Notes: a model not told the origin generated them from the letters alone. Numbered from the stretch's first letter, positions 52,031 through 63,912 are shown. The stretch is DNA of 64,000 bases from Pteria penguin (GCA_035048485.1 CM068580.1:56024475-56088474); one strand, 5' to 3'. Translations and numbers: made by a program.

Positions 52031-52379
52031 TTACAATGAACAATCACGATTCTCTTTCGATATATGCCCATATTCAGTCACGTGTTATGTGTCAACAGAG
52101 GGATTGATACCTTCGTCGCCAAGCGCGCTAGTATTGTCACATGCCCTTCTTTCGCTATGCCTCCATATCGTGACTTCTGTCCTCACTGTGGTTCTCTCAT
52201 CGTGATATACATTTCGAACCCTAGGCTTGTTCCTTTATCAAATATGTCATATCTTATCATTAAAACATTCAGTAGATTTCGTTATCGGTTTTGGGTTTTA
52301 TATACTTTTTATGACTGTTTCTAATAATCTTTTCGGTATATATTTCAGAAATGAAACAGGAAGTTACTGACCATTCCAA

Positions 52380-52465
52380 CAAAGTGGCACATCCCAAACA
52401 TCGAACTCAGGTCGCATGCTTTCCTATACAAACACTCAACCACTAAATTGAGTGATCGTCAAATG
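52380..52465 (-). mobile_element. tRNA-like SINE head relic
   Basis: On the minus strand: CACTCAATTTAGTGGTTGAG (box A-like), GTTTGTATAGGAAAGCATG (anticodon region), GACCTGAGTTCGATGTTTGG (box B-like). No body recognised. Confidence 0.6.
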
Positions 52466-52498
52466 CCAGTAATCACATATTTTGGCACACTTGTTCAT

Positions 52499-52550
52499 TA
52501 TGACGTCATAAATAAATGGCCCCTCAAACATGAATTTGATTATGACGTCA
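52499..52550. promoter_or_regulatory. two CRE-type TGACGTCA palindromes
   Basis: TATGACGTCATAAA near 52500 and TTATGACGTCACAA near 52541, about 41 bp apart. TGACGTCA is the full CREB/ATF site. No gene nearby, so use is unknown. Confidence 0.35.
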
Positions 52551-53843
52551 CAATGGAACTACGTAATGGGCGTGGTTAGAATTGGATCTGGCGATCCCTC
52601 AATTGTCTTTGTTACGAGCTCAGCTTTTAAAAGATCAAATAGATATTTGATATCATTCATAACATTTTTTTTCTAAAAATTCTGTAAACTTTTTAAAGAC
52701 TATTGCGATACGACGCAAAGCAGAGTTCTTCCCTTTTTGGAATACTTTTACCGCTTGACCGTTGGACAATCTCGCTGAAAGAGACGTAAACGTGAATACC
52801 CAGAATTCCCTTCGAAGTGACGAGGCATGTGCAATATTTTCACTCCCCTGTAAGCTACGTAAACCCATAATTACTTTCATCATGACGAGGCATGCCTAAT
52901 AAAGCAGGACCGTAGGAAACATTTCAAAAGTGTGTATCGAAGGGAAGGGGAAGAAGGGGGAGGACAACTTCTGAATTTCGTTTCGTTTCGTAATGTGACA
53001 AAATCGGTCAATGATCGGCCAAAACAGCGGGGTGGGTCGCCACGCCCAGGTTCCTACTGGTCTGTAAAGAGTTTAAACTTAATGTAGTGGATAGTAGCGA
53101 GCTACAAATTAGCAAATGATAACAAAAATCAAATCCATCAACGAAACGAACTAATAGTATTCGAGACTACCAATTAACCTTGACCTTTCATCCAGCAGAC
53201 ATGACTAAGTGAAGCAACCTTGTTACACATGTCATGTATCCAATAGAGCATTATTCTGGTTATTTATCAAACAAATATTGCACTTGTATATATCTGTTGA
53301 TTAAATCAAGTCAGCTTTCCATATCTACACAAAGTCTCTGTGGACAGGGCATCTGGAATAACAGAAGTAAAACACAATATGCAAATGTCCCTCCAATCCA
53401 TCCAGCAGGTCCGCACGATGGAAATTTCATTCCGAACATCCAAATTACAACAGGAAGACTCTCTAAGGATGGAGGTTAAAAAAGATTGATAAATCACCAC
53501 TCCAGACAAGATATTCCATTATGTCAAACGTTACATTAAGTTTCTTGTTTATGAATCTATAGGACGCAAAGTATAGTACTGTTATATGGAAACGGTATTG
53601 CTAAATATTGCTATCGAACTAATGTCCCATTCAAACACAAAGCAAATACAATCCTAATTGCTTTAGTTCATTATTAGCAATGGAATACTAGATAAAGATA
53701 ATAAGGGGAATTTCGTTGGTAAATACATGTTCACGAATTTGAAACATGTGTATTTATGATCAGAATAGTGTCTTTTCTCAAATTTTGATCAGTTTTAAAG
53801 TAAACACATGACTACTCAAATTTTATAAATCAGAAAAAGTAGT
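52551..53843. other. intergenic, nothing recognised
   Basis: G-rich tract near 52940-52965; otherwise ordinary AT-rich sequence. Confidence 0.5.
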
Positions 53844-54118
53844 AACAAGCTGTGTTTGTGAAACACTTATGCCCTCGGCGGCACCAAAGTCCAAAAAATC
53901 ATTTTTAGCGTGAAGGTTATTGTCAAGGTCAAAAGTTCATCGACCTTGGTGTCATTTGAAAGGGCTTCATAAGTTGAGTAAAATGTGAAGTCTCTATCCC
54001 TCACGATTCAAAAGTTATAGCCAAGGTTAAAGTTGACAACAGACAGACAAACAAACAAACAGACAAACTGACAGGAAAAAACAATATGCCCCCGATCTAT
54101 CGATCCGAAGGCATAAAA
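53844..54118 (+). mobile_element. GTGTTTGTGAAACAC-headed dispersed repeat, copy 2
   Basis: Same order as 37650-37915: hairpin GTGTTTGTGAAACAC, CCTCGGCGGCACCAAAGTCC, AAGGTCAAAAGTTCATCGAC, TCACGATTCAAAAGTTATAG, CAGACAGACAAACAAAC, ATATGCCCCCGATC, ending CCGAAGGCAT. Better preserved than copy 1. Confidence 0.82.
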
Positions 54119-54252
54119 ATATGTGAACATCAGACACTAGGTTTTCATAACATACACTGGTCAAATTATACATCTGGGATATGTCTTGTGTATTATCATA
54201 CAACAAAACAAACAAATTTGGACAATGCGGACCACGGAACGATAATCTGAGA

Positions 54253-54524
54253 TCAATTGATTGATTGATTGATTATTGTTTTACGTCATTCTACAATTAT
54301 TTCATGTACATGTATATGACGATGGCATCTGCCTGATGCATTGCTCAGAAATTTATACCTTTGCAACGGATCCGCCAGAAGCAGTGAGAGATCTTTTTTT
54401 ATGTGTGTGTCAAGCCTACCAGTCTCAACCGAAGGACAAGGCAACAATGTGCCCATGGCGGATGTCGAACCCGGGACTTTTCGGTTAAGAGCCGCTCACC
54501 TCATTTACTGAGCCACACCGACTA
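54253..54524 (-). mobile_element. tRNA-derived SINE, diverged
   Basis: On the minus strand: head GTCGGTGTGGCTCAGTAAAT (box A), CTCTTAACCGAAAAGTCCC, GGGTTCGACATCC (box B). Then comes a body with AAAAAAGATCTCTCACTGC, GGATCCGTTGC and GATGCCATCG. The 3' end is ATGACGTAAAACAATAATC with (AATC)n tail. Body and tail agree with 17418-17694. The head differs in the anticodon region. Confidence 0.85.
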
Positions 54525-55848
54525 CATGTTGGAATCAAATGTTTCAAAGTTATGAAAATCTATAAAAAACTAAATTTCATGAAATACGACTTACTCCTTC
54601 TTAGTGAGGACATATGATACATTGTATCTAATGATTCAAAGATAGATCAACTTCTGTTAATTGTTAGCATGCTTGAAGCACAGAACGACACAGAGTACAC
54701 AAAGTTTCCTTGATATCAGTAGTAAGGTATATGTTTTCCAAGGTCAACTGGCGACACAATATAAACATTTTTTTTCTACATATCTGACCTACCCCTTTTC
54801 TGCCCCACCTCTTTACTTTGAACTAATTGAAACTGATTCTAAATCAAAGTTGCACATTTATAGGTCAGTGTACTGTTTGTTGACAAAGATATTCTGGATT
54901 GGGTACTTCACATTAAATTTTACATTATATATACATTATCTATATCAACACAATGAACCCTTTTAGTATCGCAAGTGACCATCCAATGTTAAATGAAGCT
55001 TTCAGGCGAAAAAAGTATTTGTTTGTTTAATGTAAGATAGGCAAAACAAAACAAAAAAAAAAGGTTTCGGTAAAACCTGATTTTTTTTTCATTTCATAAA
55101 ACTACACAGATAAAAAGTAAGGCAGTAACATTCAGGGCTAACACCAGTGTATAGGGGCAGTCGAGTTACTTGTATCTTGAACAAACAAGTATTTTTCTTG
55201 GCCTTACCGCAGGTTAATTGAGCAAGTGTGATGACCGTCAGGTGATTCGTCCCTTTCAAGTTCTACGAGACTTTTCATTAATCTCTTTATTCAACAATTC
55301 CCTCTGTTAAGAAAATCATACACACATTCACAAAAATTGTCAATATTTGATAACTTGAAGTCGACGATGGCTAAGTAAACTTAATTTCATAAGAATCGGC
55401 ACAAAGTGTGTGACAGTGCTGTTCAATATTTAACTTCTGGAAGTCATCCTGTTAAATTATGTTGATAAATTCTAGACGGTAAATACAAATTTTCTAGCGA
55501 GCATGAAGGTGTTCAGTATATATGACCCCATGGTCAGGTGAAAGCTTGTTTGAAGACGGGATAAGATGAAGCAAACAAACTCTGAAAACTAACGTACGAC
55601 ACACTCAGTCGAATAAAAACTACTTGGTCATAAAGATACAAACTGTCCAAATCCTAGACCAGGCCTAGCGTCCAGACATATAGGCGACGAGACTATATTT
55701 ATAAATCTTCTTCATCTCTTCTTTATATTGCGACACAAATTCCTTCTTCACCCTTATTTCTTATCTTTAATAATGAATATAAATAGAACAACAATGCAAC
55801 ATGTTTCTTATATGTATCCACAGTCACTCATGCATGTTGTTGTGTTTG
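54525..55848. other. intergenic, nothing recognised
   Basis: AT-rich, A/T homopolymers; no gene or clear repeat. Confidence 0.5.
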
Positions 55849-56303
55849 AAATGGATTCGCGTACGCATCTTGGTTTGTTACAATGAATTTCCGTATACAT
55901 CTCGGTTTATTTCATTGGATTACCGTCCGTGTGTCTTGGTTTATTACAATGGATTCGCGAACATGTACCCATCTTGGTTTATTACAATGGATTCGCGTAT
56001 ATATCTAGGTTTATTACATTGGATTCGCGTATACATCTTAGTTTATTACATTGGGTTCGCTTATATATCTTTGTTTATTACATTGGATTCGCGTATATAT
56101 CTTGGATTATTACATTGGATTCGCGTATAGATCTTGGTTTATTACATTGGATTCGCGTATATATCTTGGATTATTACATTGGATTCGCGTATATATCTTG
56201 GATTATTACATTGGATTCGCGTATATATCGCGTATACATCTTTGTTTATTACATTGGATTCGCGTCTACATCTTGGTTTATTACACTCGAATGGATTCGT
56301 GTA
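55849..56303. repeat. minisatellite, about 14 units of about 32 bp
   Basis: Unit TTGGTTTATTACATTGGATT, then CGCGTATATATC. Fourteen units from ATGGATTCGCGTACGC to ATGGATTCGTGTAGAC. One unit (near 56220) has a doubled CGCGTATA. Since 32 is not divisible by 3, three plus frames stay open. These are artefacts. Confidence 0.95.
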
Positions 56304-56454
56304 GACATGATGGTTTGTCTGCGTTCTCTTATCGGAAAGCAGTAAATTATGACCATACTCTACATGCAGTAATGCAGAGGCTTTCAAATCTTGCTTTCAA
56401 ACTTAGGAGGTTTTTAAATTTTTTGTTTCGCGTCACACAAGATTATTGCAATAA

Positions 56455-56535
56455 TGTGCTGACGGCATAATGTAATGACGGCATAATGTGCTGACGTCAT
56501 AATGTGTTAACGGCATAGTGTGCTGACGGCATAAA
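56455..56535. repeat. 17-bp tandem repeat, five units
   Basis: GTGCTGACGGCATAAT-type units. One unit has TGACGTCA in place of TGACGGCA. Confidence 0.9.
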
Positions 56536-58860
56536 GGGGTTGCTCTTTCAAATGAAAGTAGAAATTACCCTTTTTGGTTAAATTGTCCATCGAGATCGGG
56601 GTTCAACCCCTAGTAACTTCCTCTGGACCCGCCAGTCCAATAAGTATAATCATTATACACTGCACGTAATCTCTCACTTTTTAAGATATATATACACTTA
56701 GAAAATAGCAGATGCATTATGTCATAACAGACTATAGAATTAAAATACATCTACCTTTTATAGTGAAAATGCGAATCATCCTCGGGCCTATCTCATTTTT
56801 TTACCCTATAACTTATGTGCAATAAGATATTCCTGTTCTAAGATACGGAATGATACAAAAGCTGTTTGCACTGGTCCGTCTTTTCATATTTTCATATTTT
56901 ACCCAATGACCGTTTCTTTTGAAGATGAAGGTAACAGGTGTACATAAATTTTTTTCGTTGAGATGCCATGTGAATGAAATAAATCAAATATAGTATATGT
57001 CCTATGTAAATCACCAATTTAAAGCCGAGGTCAAGAAGTAAGAAAAAGTCATAATTTGCGTAAAAAAATATTTCTACAATATCACTTGTTAGGCACATCT
57101 GCTCCCCAATGCTTATATCTTTTCTACCTCCCTCACGTGTTAAAATGCAATAAAAAGCTCGTAGTTGTGAAAGAAATAATTTTATGACAAGCATAAAGTA
57201 ATGGTTGTGATTGAGCTGTTATGGCGATTCCTGGTGTTCTACCAGAAATCTAATCAACTCCTGATGATAACCAGGGACTGGAAATGTCCGTAAATGTCCG
57301 GGATTCACAACACCTGCGTGCTTCTTGTTTATACAAAGTTCAAAAGATGGTTTTTTAACAATATCTAGACCGAACCCGAAATTTTACCCCAAAAAATCCA
57401 TTAAATTTATAGTGTGTACTCTTTTATTTATACAATTTTGTTACTGTATTATGGATTTATAGAATCAATGAGACTGTAATGGGTTCAAAAGTTCCCAAAT
57501 GTGTGATCCTGTACTGGCGGTCATGTGTCGTGTACCGCCGATTTGACCATACTTTGACCACAGGGGATATGAGGAAAATGACCATTTTAGAGAGAAGAGG
57601 CATCATTCGGTCAACAGACCTCTACATTCACCCTACATCACTGGTGAACAAAATCAGAATTTGTCAAAATCGGTTTTGCTATTCATTAAAGCTTTATGCA
57701 CACATTTCATAATATAGGAATAACATAAAAAATAACGATGGAATAATTGACAGGGAAAAATTGTCAATTACAATGAAAGATTTACAAATCATATATTCTC
57801 GATTTACCATGTACTACGCGTGAAGACATTAATTTTGTTTTATTTGATGTTTGAGAACTTTTAAGAATATACAGTTTACGTTGGTAATGATATTAGGTGA
57901 TCTTGCATTTGCAAAAACAGCTTATTAGAACACTAATGTATAGGGACTGCAAGATAATCCCTAGTGCACAAAGAACTACGGCCATCTGAAACACTGAGCC
58001 GGGTTCGCTCTGATTAATCATACCACATACTCCGAAGTGAATGTAGTAATACACGTAAATTAGCATTATTTTCCGCGGAGGCAGCAAAACGGGCTAAAAA
58101 TAAATCGGGTTTGGGTTTTTTTTCGTATTAAAAGTACAGTATAATATGATACATAATAAATCATAATGAACGATGAATATTTCACGATGTTCTTGGATCA
58201 AGATTATCATGTGCATCATATTGTAAACAATCGATATAATTATTTTTCAGTGCTTCTCTACAGACTCGAAACATATACTTCCGATTTACTGCCAGAAAGT
58301 TTGTAAATTATTCTTAGATTAAGGAGTATTTCCCTCAATCACGACTATGTCCTGTGATTGGTTCTCGGGGTCTTACTTTTTAGGCAAATTTCGTTATTAG
58401 TTTGCTCTTAAAATATCATACTTCGGATTTCCACAGTTTTGGCCTTCAGCGTCACTGAGGAGACATAAGTTATCAATATTTGTATATGGTGCACTAAATT
58501 TAGACATGTATTTATGTTCTGACATTTATTAATAAAGCTATGGCAAAGTAGTATTAAGAACCGATTCCGTGACAAGATGAAGAGTTTTCACGTCCGGGTT
58601 TTGTTCGCGAAATATAAAAATTCCTTGATGATCCTATTAGAACTTCAAGCGACCACTTTATTAAAAAGTGTTACTACCTAGAAAGGTAATAACTCTAGAT
58701 GTTTTGTTTTATTAACAAGTAAATATAAATGAAACTTGATACGGACTTGAAAGAAATCATTCTGAATTTGTTTGTCAGTGACATTGTTTTGCATCACATC
58801 CATGTTTCTCACTCACATGATGACAACATTCTGACTGTTGCATTAATTGCGATGAAATTG
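56536..58860. other. intergenic, nothing recognised
   Basis: AT-rich. A GGGGTTCAACCCC palindrome near 56598 is box B-like but has no tRNA fold around it. No coding exon accepted. Confidence 0.5.
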
Positions 58861-58868
58861 AAACCCAA

Positions 58869-58874
58869 CCCCCC

Positions 58875-58907
<33 letters not shown>

Positions 58908-58930
58908 AAAACAAAACAAAAAACAAAAAA
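58869..58930. repeat. poly-C run (27 C) followed by A/C-rich tract
   Basis: Twenty-seven C from 58869 to 58895, then CAAAA-type repeats. The length may be inexact in assembly. Confidence 0.9.
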
Positions 58931-59469
58931 CAAAAACAAAAACATTAACAAAAAACCCCTTTTCAATGGACCTTCCAAAAACAACGAGGGATCACAAGCG
59001 TGTCATGTCTAACTTAGCATGGGGCCTCGGTTTTTACAATCTAATCTGAAAGACTGGGCACATTCGGACATCCTCGACCTTTTCCTGCGTAAAAAAGCTC
59101 GGACGTCACTCGTAGCCATTATTTAAAAATAGTTCCTGTAGCTATAGACGCTCGCATGTATACCAGACAAAAAGGTCAGTGTTTGGCGTGTAATAAAGAC
59201 GTCAGAAGATTTCACAATTCAACGGACTTAACTTAAACGTAAATCCCGAACTGTTGCAGCTTTAATTATTTTCCTTGACGTAGATGACATAGATTGTGTA
59301 CTGGATTACATTTTACATCGCTGATATATTACTGAGTACAATGCCGGAAACCGAATGATGCATGGAATCGATGTAAGTCACTCCGCCGAGTGACGTCCGA
59401 GTCTTTTTACGTAGGTACAAGTAAAGGGCGAGGTTGTTCCGAATGAGACTGGGCACTGACAAGCTATGA

Positions 59470-59720
59470 GGGAACTCGAACTCCGGACTTTTCGGTAAGA
59501 GTCAAATCGAACCAAGGACCTTTCGGTAAGAGTCAACTCGGACAAAGGACCTTTCGGTAAGAGTCAATTCGGACCCAGGACCTCTCGGTTAGAGTCAACT
59601 CAAACCCAGGACCTCTAGATAGAGTCAACTCGAACCTGGAACCTCTCGGTAAGAGTAAACTCGATCTCGGAATCTCTCGGTAAGAGTCAAACACCTTACA
59701 GATTGAGCAACGACGGCTCC
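59470..59720 (-). repeat. tandem array of tRNA-type T-arm units on a SINE head
   Basis: On the minus strand a tRNA-like head starts GCCGTCGTTGCTCAATCTGT (box A region). Its anticodon/T-arm part is then repeated about seven times, period 31 bp (one unit 30). Unit: GACTCTTACCGAGAGGTCCT, then GGGTTCGAGTT. Each unit carries a box B-like word (GGTTCGAG, GGTTTGAG, GGTCCGAA, TGTCCGAG, GGTTCGAT, AGTTCGAG, AGATCGAG). Confidence 0.85.
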
Positions 59721-59753
59721 AATAGTATCAGAAAAGAATTCTGTACACAACAT

Positions 59754-60739
<986 letters not shown>

Positions 60740-61070
60740 CTACAGTTAGTTTCTCGTTACCTGTGCGAGATCCAAATCTGCCATGGATTTAATTTGAAAT
60801 TAGAAATTAATTCTGAAATAGACAAGATGCCGGAATAGATTATGTGCCATAGGAGAAGCCATTGTCTGAATTGTCGCAGGTTTTGGAGAAAGCAATTATA
60901 TATTTTGGAGACCACCTGATTTCAAATGACAACGAAGCATTTAATATAATAGTAATTTTAGGTTTTTTGGTCTGTTAATTTACTTAAAATCAACATAAAG
61001 GATGGTTGGTTTGATGAAGTTATGTGTAATGAAATACAGTTTAATCAGACATTTTGGACTTACGGACTGA
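60740..61070 (+). mobile_element. unique block A1 of a composite repeat
   Basis: ATTTGAAATTAGAAATTAAT at 60793, GGAGAAGCCATTGTCTGAATTG, then AACATAAAGGATGGTTGG. The same words in the same order return at 62870-63250 (block A2). Each block is followed at once by the 49-bp satellite. Confidence 0.7.
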
Positions 61071-62453
61071 ACCTCGGGATAAGTATCGGTACATTATTGA
61101 GAGCGCACTGCAATAGGCAGGTCGCGGGTCAGATTTGGTAATCTGATAGTATTCAATATATTCGCTTGTTCTGGTCAGATCTGGTAAAGTGGAGAGCACT
61201 CGTTGTATTAGTTAAATCTCAGGTCAGATCTGACACACTGGAAAACACTCACTGTATTTCTCAGATCAGATCTGCGCTAGATCTGGCATCAAACCGAAGA
61301 CATTACGTCTGACACATTGAGAAGAACTAACTGTATTCGCTAGATCTTAGGCCAGATCTGGCATATTGGCGAGAACTAACTGTATTCGTTAAATCTTGGG
61401 TCAGATCTGACATATTGGTGAAAACTAACTGTATTCGTTAGATCTTAGGTCAGATCTGGCATATTGGCGAGAACTTACTGTATTCGTTAAATCTTGGGTC
61501 AGATCTGATATATTGGTGAGAACTTACTGTATTCGCTAGATCTTAGGTCAGATCTGGCATATTGGCGAGAACTAACTGTATTCGTTAAATCTTGGGTCAG
61601 ATCTGACATATTGGCGAAAACTAGTTGTATTCGCTGGATCTTGGGTCAGATCTGGCATATTAGCGAGAACTAACTGCATTCGCTAATATGTTGGGTCAGA
61701 TCTGGCATATTGATGAGAACTAAATGTATTCGCTAGATCTTAGGTCAGATAAGGCATATTGGCGAGAACTAACTGTATTCGCTAATATGTTGGGTCAGAT
61801 CTGGCATATTGACGAGACTAAATGTATTCGCTAGATCTTGGGTCAGATCTGGCATATTAGGGAGCACTAACAGTATTCGCTAATATGTTGGGTCAGATCT
61901 GGCATATTGACGAGAACTAAATGTATTCGCTAGATCTTGGGTCAGATCTGACACACTGGAGAGTATACTCACTGTTTTTGTTCGATCTTGATTAAGATCT
62001 GACATAGTGGAGAGCATTTACCATATTCGTTATATCTCTGATCAGATCTGACACATTGGGAATCACTCAATGTGGTCGCTAGGTTTTGTATCAGATCTGG
62101 CATATCACAGAACACTCACTGCCTTGACTATGTAGGGTCTGGCATGTGTAAAGGAACATACTGTCTTGGTCAGGTCTGTCCGGTCAGATCTTACAAGTGG
62201 AAAAGGACTCATTGCCTTGGTTATGTTTTGGATTAGGTTTGGCACACAAGAGAACACCGATGGCCAGGTCTGTCAGATAAGATATTACAAGTGAGAAAGG
62301 ACTCAATGCCTTGGTTATGATTTGGATTAGGTTTGGCACACCAGAGAACACTGATGGTAAGTTTGGCATACCAAAAACCACTGTTGGTAAGTTTGGCACA
62401 CCACAGAACTCTGATGGTAGGTTTGGCACATCAAAAACATTGTTGGTGAGTTT
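61071..62453. repeat. 49-bp minisatellite, roughly 25 or more units, with higher-order pattern
   Basis: Unit TAGATCTTGGGTCAGATCTG, GCATATTGGCGAGAACTAAC, TGTATTCGC. Each unit has two AGATCT palindromes (or one-base variants). From about 61330 to 61620 two variants alternate strictly (TAGATCTTAGG...GGCATATTGGCGAGAAC and TAAATCTTGGG...GACATATTGGTGAAAAC), a 98-bp higher-order unit. From about 61680 to 61930 another pair with TAATATGTTGGG alternates. Beyond 62200 units shorten towards about 30 bp. Confidence 0.95.
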
Positions 62454-62464
62454 GACACACGAGA
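62454..62464. repeat. left target-site duplication
   Basis: GACACACGAGA, identical to 62612-62622. Confidence 0.85.
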
Positions 62465-62611
62465 GATGGTTGGTTGGTTGGTTGGTTGATTGGTGTTTTA
62501 CGTCGCTTTCAACAATTTTTCAGCTATATTGCGACATGGAAGCAGGAGGTAATCAACCTCTTAAACATAGTGGCGCAACCCGGGAATCGAACCGGAATCG
62601 TCGGCGCCGCA
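62465..62611 (-). mobile_element. short tRNA-headed SINE inserted in the minisatellite
   Basis: On the minus strand: TGCGGCGCCGACGATTCC, box B GGTTCGATTCCCGGG, then a short body ending TGAAAGCGACGTAAAACACC and a CAATCAACCAACCAACC tail. 147 bp, 5' shortened (no box A). Exact 11-bp duplications on both sides prove insertion into a satellite unit. The body is shorter than and different from that of 17418-17694, but the ACGTAAAAC end is shared. Confidence 0.85.
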
Positions 62612-62622
62612 GACACACGAGA
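62612..62622. repeat. right target-site duplication
   Basis: GACACACGAGA, exact copy of 62454-62464. Confidence 0.85.
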
Positions 62623-62760
62623 AAAGACTGATGGTACGGTTGGCACACCAAAACACTGATGGTAGATTTAACATACCAGAGAACACTGGTGGAAGGTTTA
62701 GCACACCAGAGAACACTAATAGTGTTGGTTAAGCTCCGGGTCAGATATATGAACAACAAT
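62623..62760. repeat. minisatellite continuation, about 30-bp units
   Basis: ACACTGATGGTAGATTTAAC, ATACCAGAGAACACTGGTGG and so on: the same short units as before the SINE, ending with a CGGGTCAGAT remnant of the 49-bp unit. Confidence 0.88.
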
Positions 62761-62869
62761 TAGTACATTGTCAGATATCTTATGTTTAAAAACTCTGTTG
62801 CCATTGATTGGTTTAATTTTATTACAGTTACTGTTATTTGCTCACAACATGCACGAAATTCAAATCAGC

Positions 62870-63250
62870 TATCGAGTATATTTGAAATTAGAAATTAAAT
62901 CTAAAATAAAAAGAATATGGAATAAATAATACATTGTACTTCCTACGAGAAGCCATTGTATGGATTGGTTGTGGTGAATCATATATAGTTTCAATTATAT
63001 ATTTAGAAAACGATTTTATTTCAAATAACAATGGAATAGATAATGAAGAGCATTTTTTGTGATTTTAGATTTTTCTTAAGGAATTCAACTCAAATCAATA
63101 TACACGGTGGATAGTTTTACCAGGGTGCGTTCATTGCTAGGTAATTTAATTAATTAAGATGTATTAGAAAGGTTTTCTATTCTGTGTAATTATCATTTAG
63201 TCATTCAAATGAAGAGAAATTCTAATGTCCTTTAGGATTTTTTTTTCTAA
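62870..63250 (+). mobile_element. unique block A2 of the composite repeat
   Basis: ATTTGAAATTAGAAATTAAA, GAGAAGCCATTGTATGGATTG and ACGGTGGATAG line up with block A1 (60740-61070), offset about 2.09 kb. Diverged but colinear. Confidence 0.7.
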
Positions 63251-63254
63251 ATTA

Positions 63255-63418
63255 GTTAGTCCTTGAGTCAGGTCGAATTACATTAAGCCCGGCATACTGA
63301 TAGCGCTCACTGAGTTTCTTGGTTCTCCGCTCAGGACTGGCACTTTCGATAGCGCTCACCGAATTGGGCCAAGTTTTCCATAGTAGACTGCGCGCACTGA
63401 ATTGGGCCACACCTAGTC
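63255..63418. repeat. start of a second minisatellite tract
   Basis: Three to four diverged units: CCCGGCATACTGATAGCGCT, GGACTGGCACTTTCGATAGC, then TGCGCGCACTGAATTGGGCC. They resemble the edge units of the 49-bp satellite (TCTGGCA..CTGG.GAGC.CTCACTG) and follow block A2 just as the large array follows A1. Confidence 0.65.
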
Positions 63419-63622
63419 GCAAGACGTGGTCCCTTTTTGGATGATAGGGCCACAGTTCTTTATGTTGCGTAAACTTGCAATTTTGATAACGGAATTGCTG
63501 GCACGATTCCACGCACTTCGGCATCAAATGGAGCAAACATTTAACATATATAAACATTAAACAAACGATAGGCAATAAAAACTTACCCTCGATCTGTCTT
63601 ATAAAGGCTATACACACATTTT

Positions 63623-63635
63623 TCCCCAACCTGTG
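63623..63635. repeat. left target-site duplication of the SINE
   Basis: TCCCCAACCTGTG, identical to 63900-63912. Confidence 0.9.
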
Positions 63636-63899
63636 AAGCCGGCATGGCCTAGTGGTATCGCGCCGGACTCCTGATCGGGAGGCCGGGGTTCGAGTCCCGC
63701 TCTGGTCATGCCGGTGTCCTGTCTTTCGGATGAGACAGTAAAAATCGTGGTATGCATGGCACGTTATAGATCCCTCACTGCTTCGGGTGGGTCCGTTGCA
63801 GAGGTCAAAATTTGTATGCCCCACATCAGGCAGATGCCGTAACCATATACGTGAAATATTCGTGGTGTGACGTAAAACAAAAATCAATCAATCAATCAA
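63636..63899 (+). mobile_element. tRNA-derived SINE, full length
   Basis: Head AAGCCGGCATGGCCTAGTGG (box A), CCGGA-CTCCTGA-TCGGG anticodon arm, box B GGTTCGAGTCC. Body CTGTCTTTCGGATGAGACAG, TAGATCCCTCACTGCTTCGG, GTGGGTCCGTTGCAGAGG. The 3' end is GTGACGTAAAACAAA with (AATC)n tail. Exact 13-bp duplications flank it. Body closely matches 17418-17694. Its complement holds a long open frame, which is an artefact of the element. Confidence 0.94.
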
Positions 63900-63912
63900 T
63901 CCCCAACCTGTG
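63900..63912. repeat. right target-site duplication of the SINE
   Basis: TCCCCAACCTGTG, exact match to 63623-63635. Confidence 0.9.

Noticed and set aside
55801..56470. Three overlapping frames of 109-139 codons
   Set aside because: Products of the 32-bp minisatellite; the periodic peptide has no other support.
63252..63887. 211-codon open frame on the minus strand
   Set aside because: It runs through the SINE at 63636-63899 and part of the palindromic element; no protein family character.
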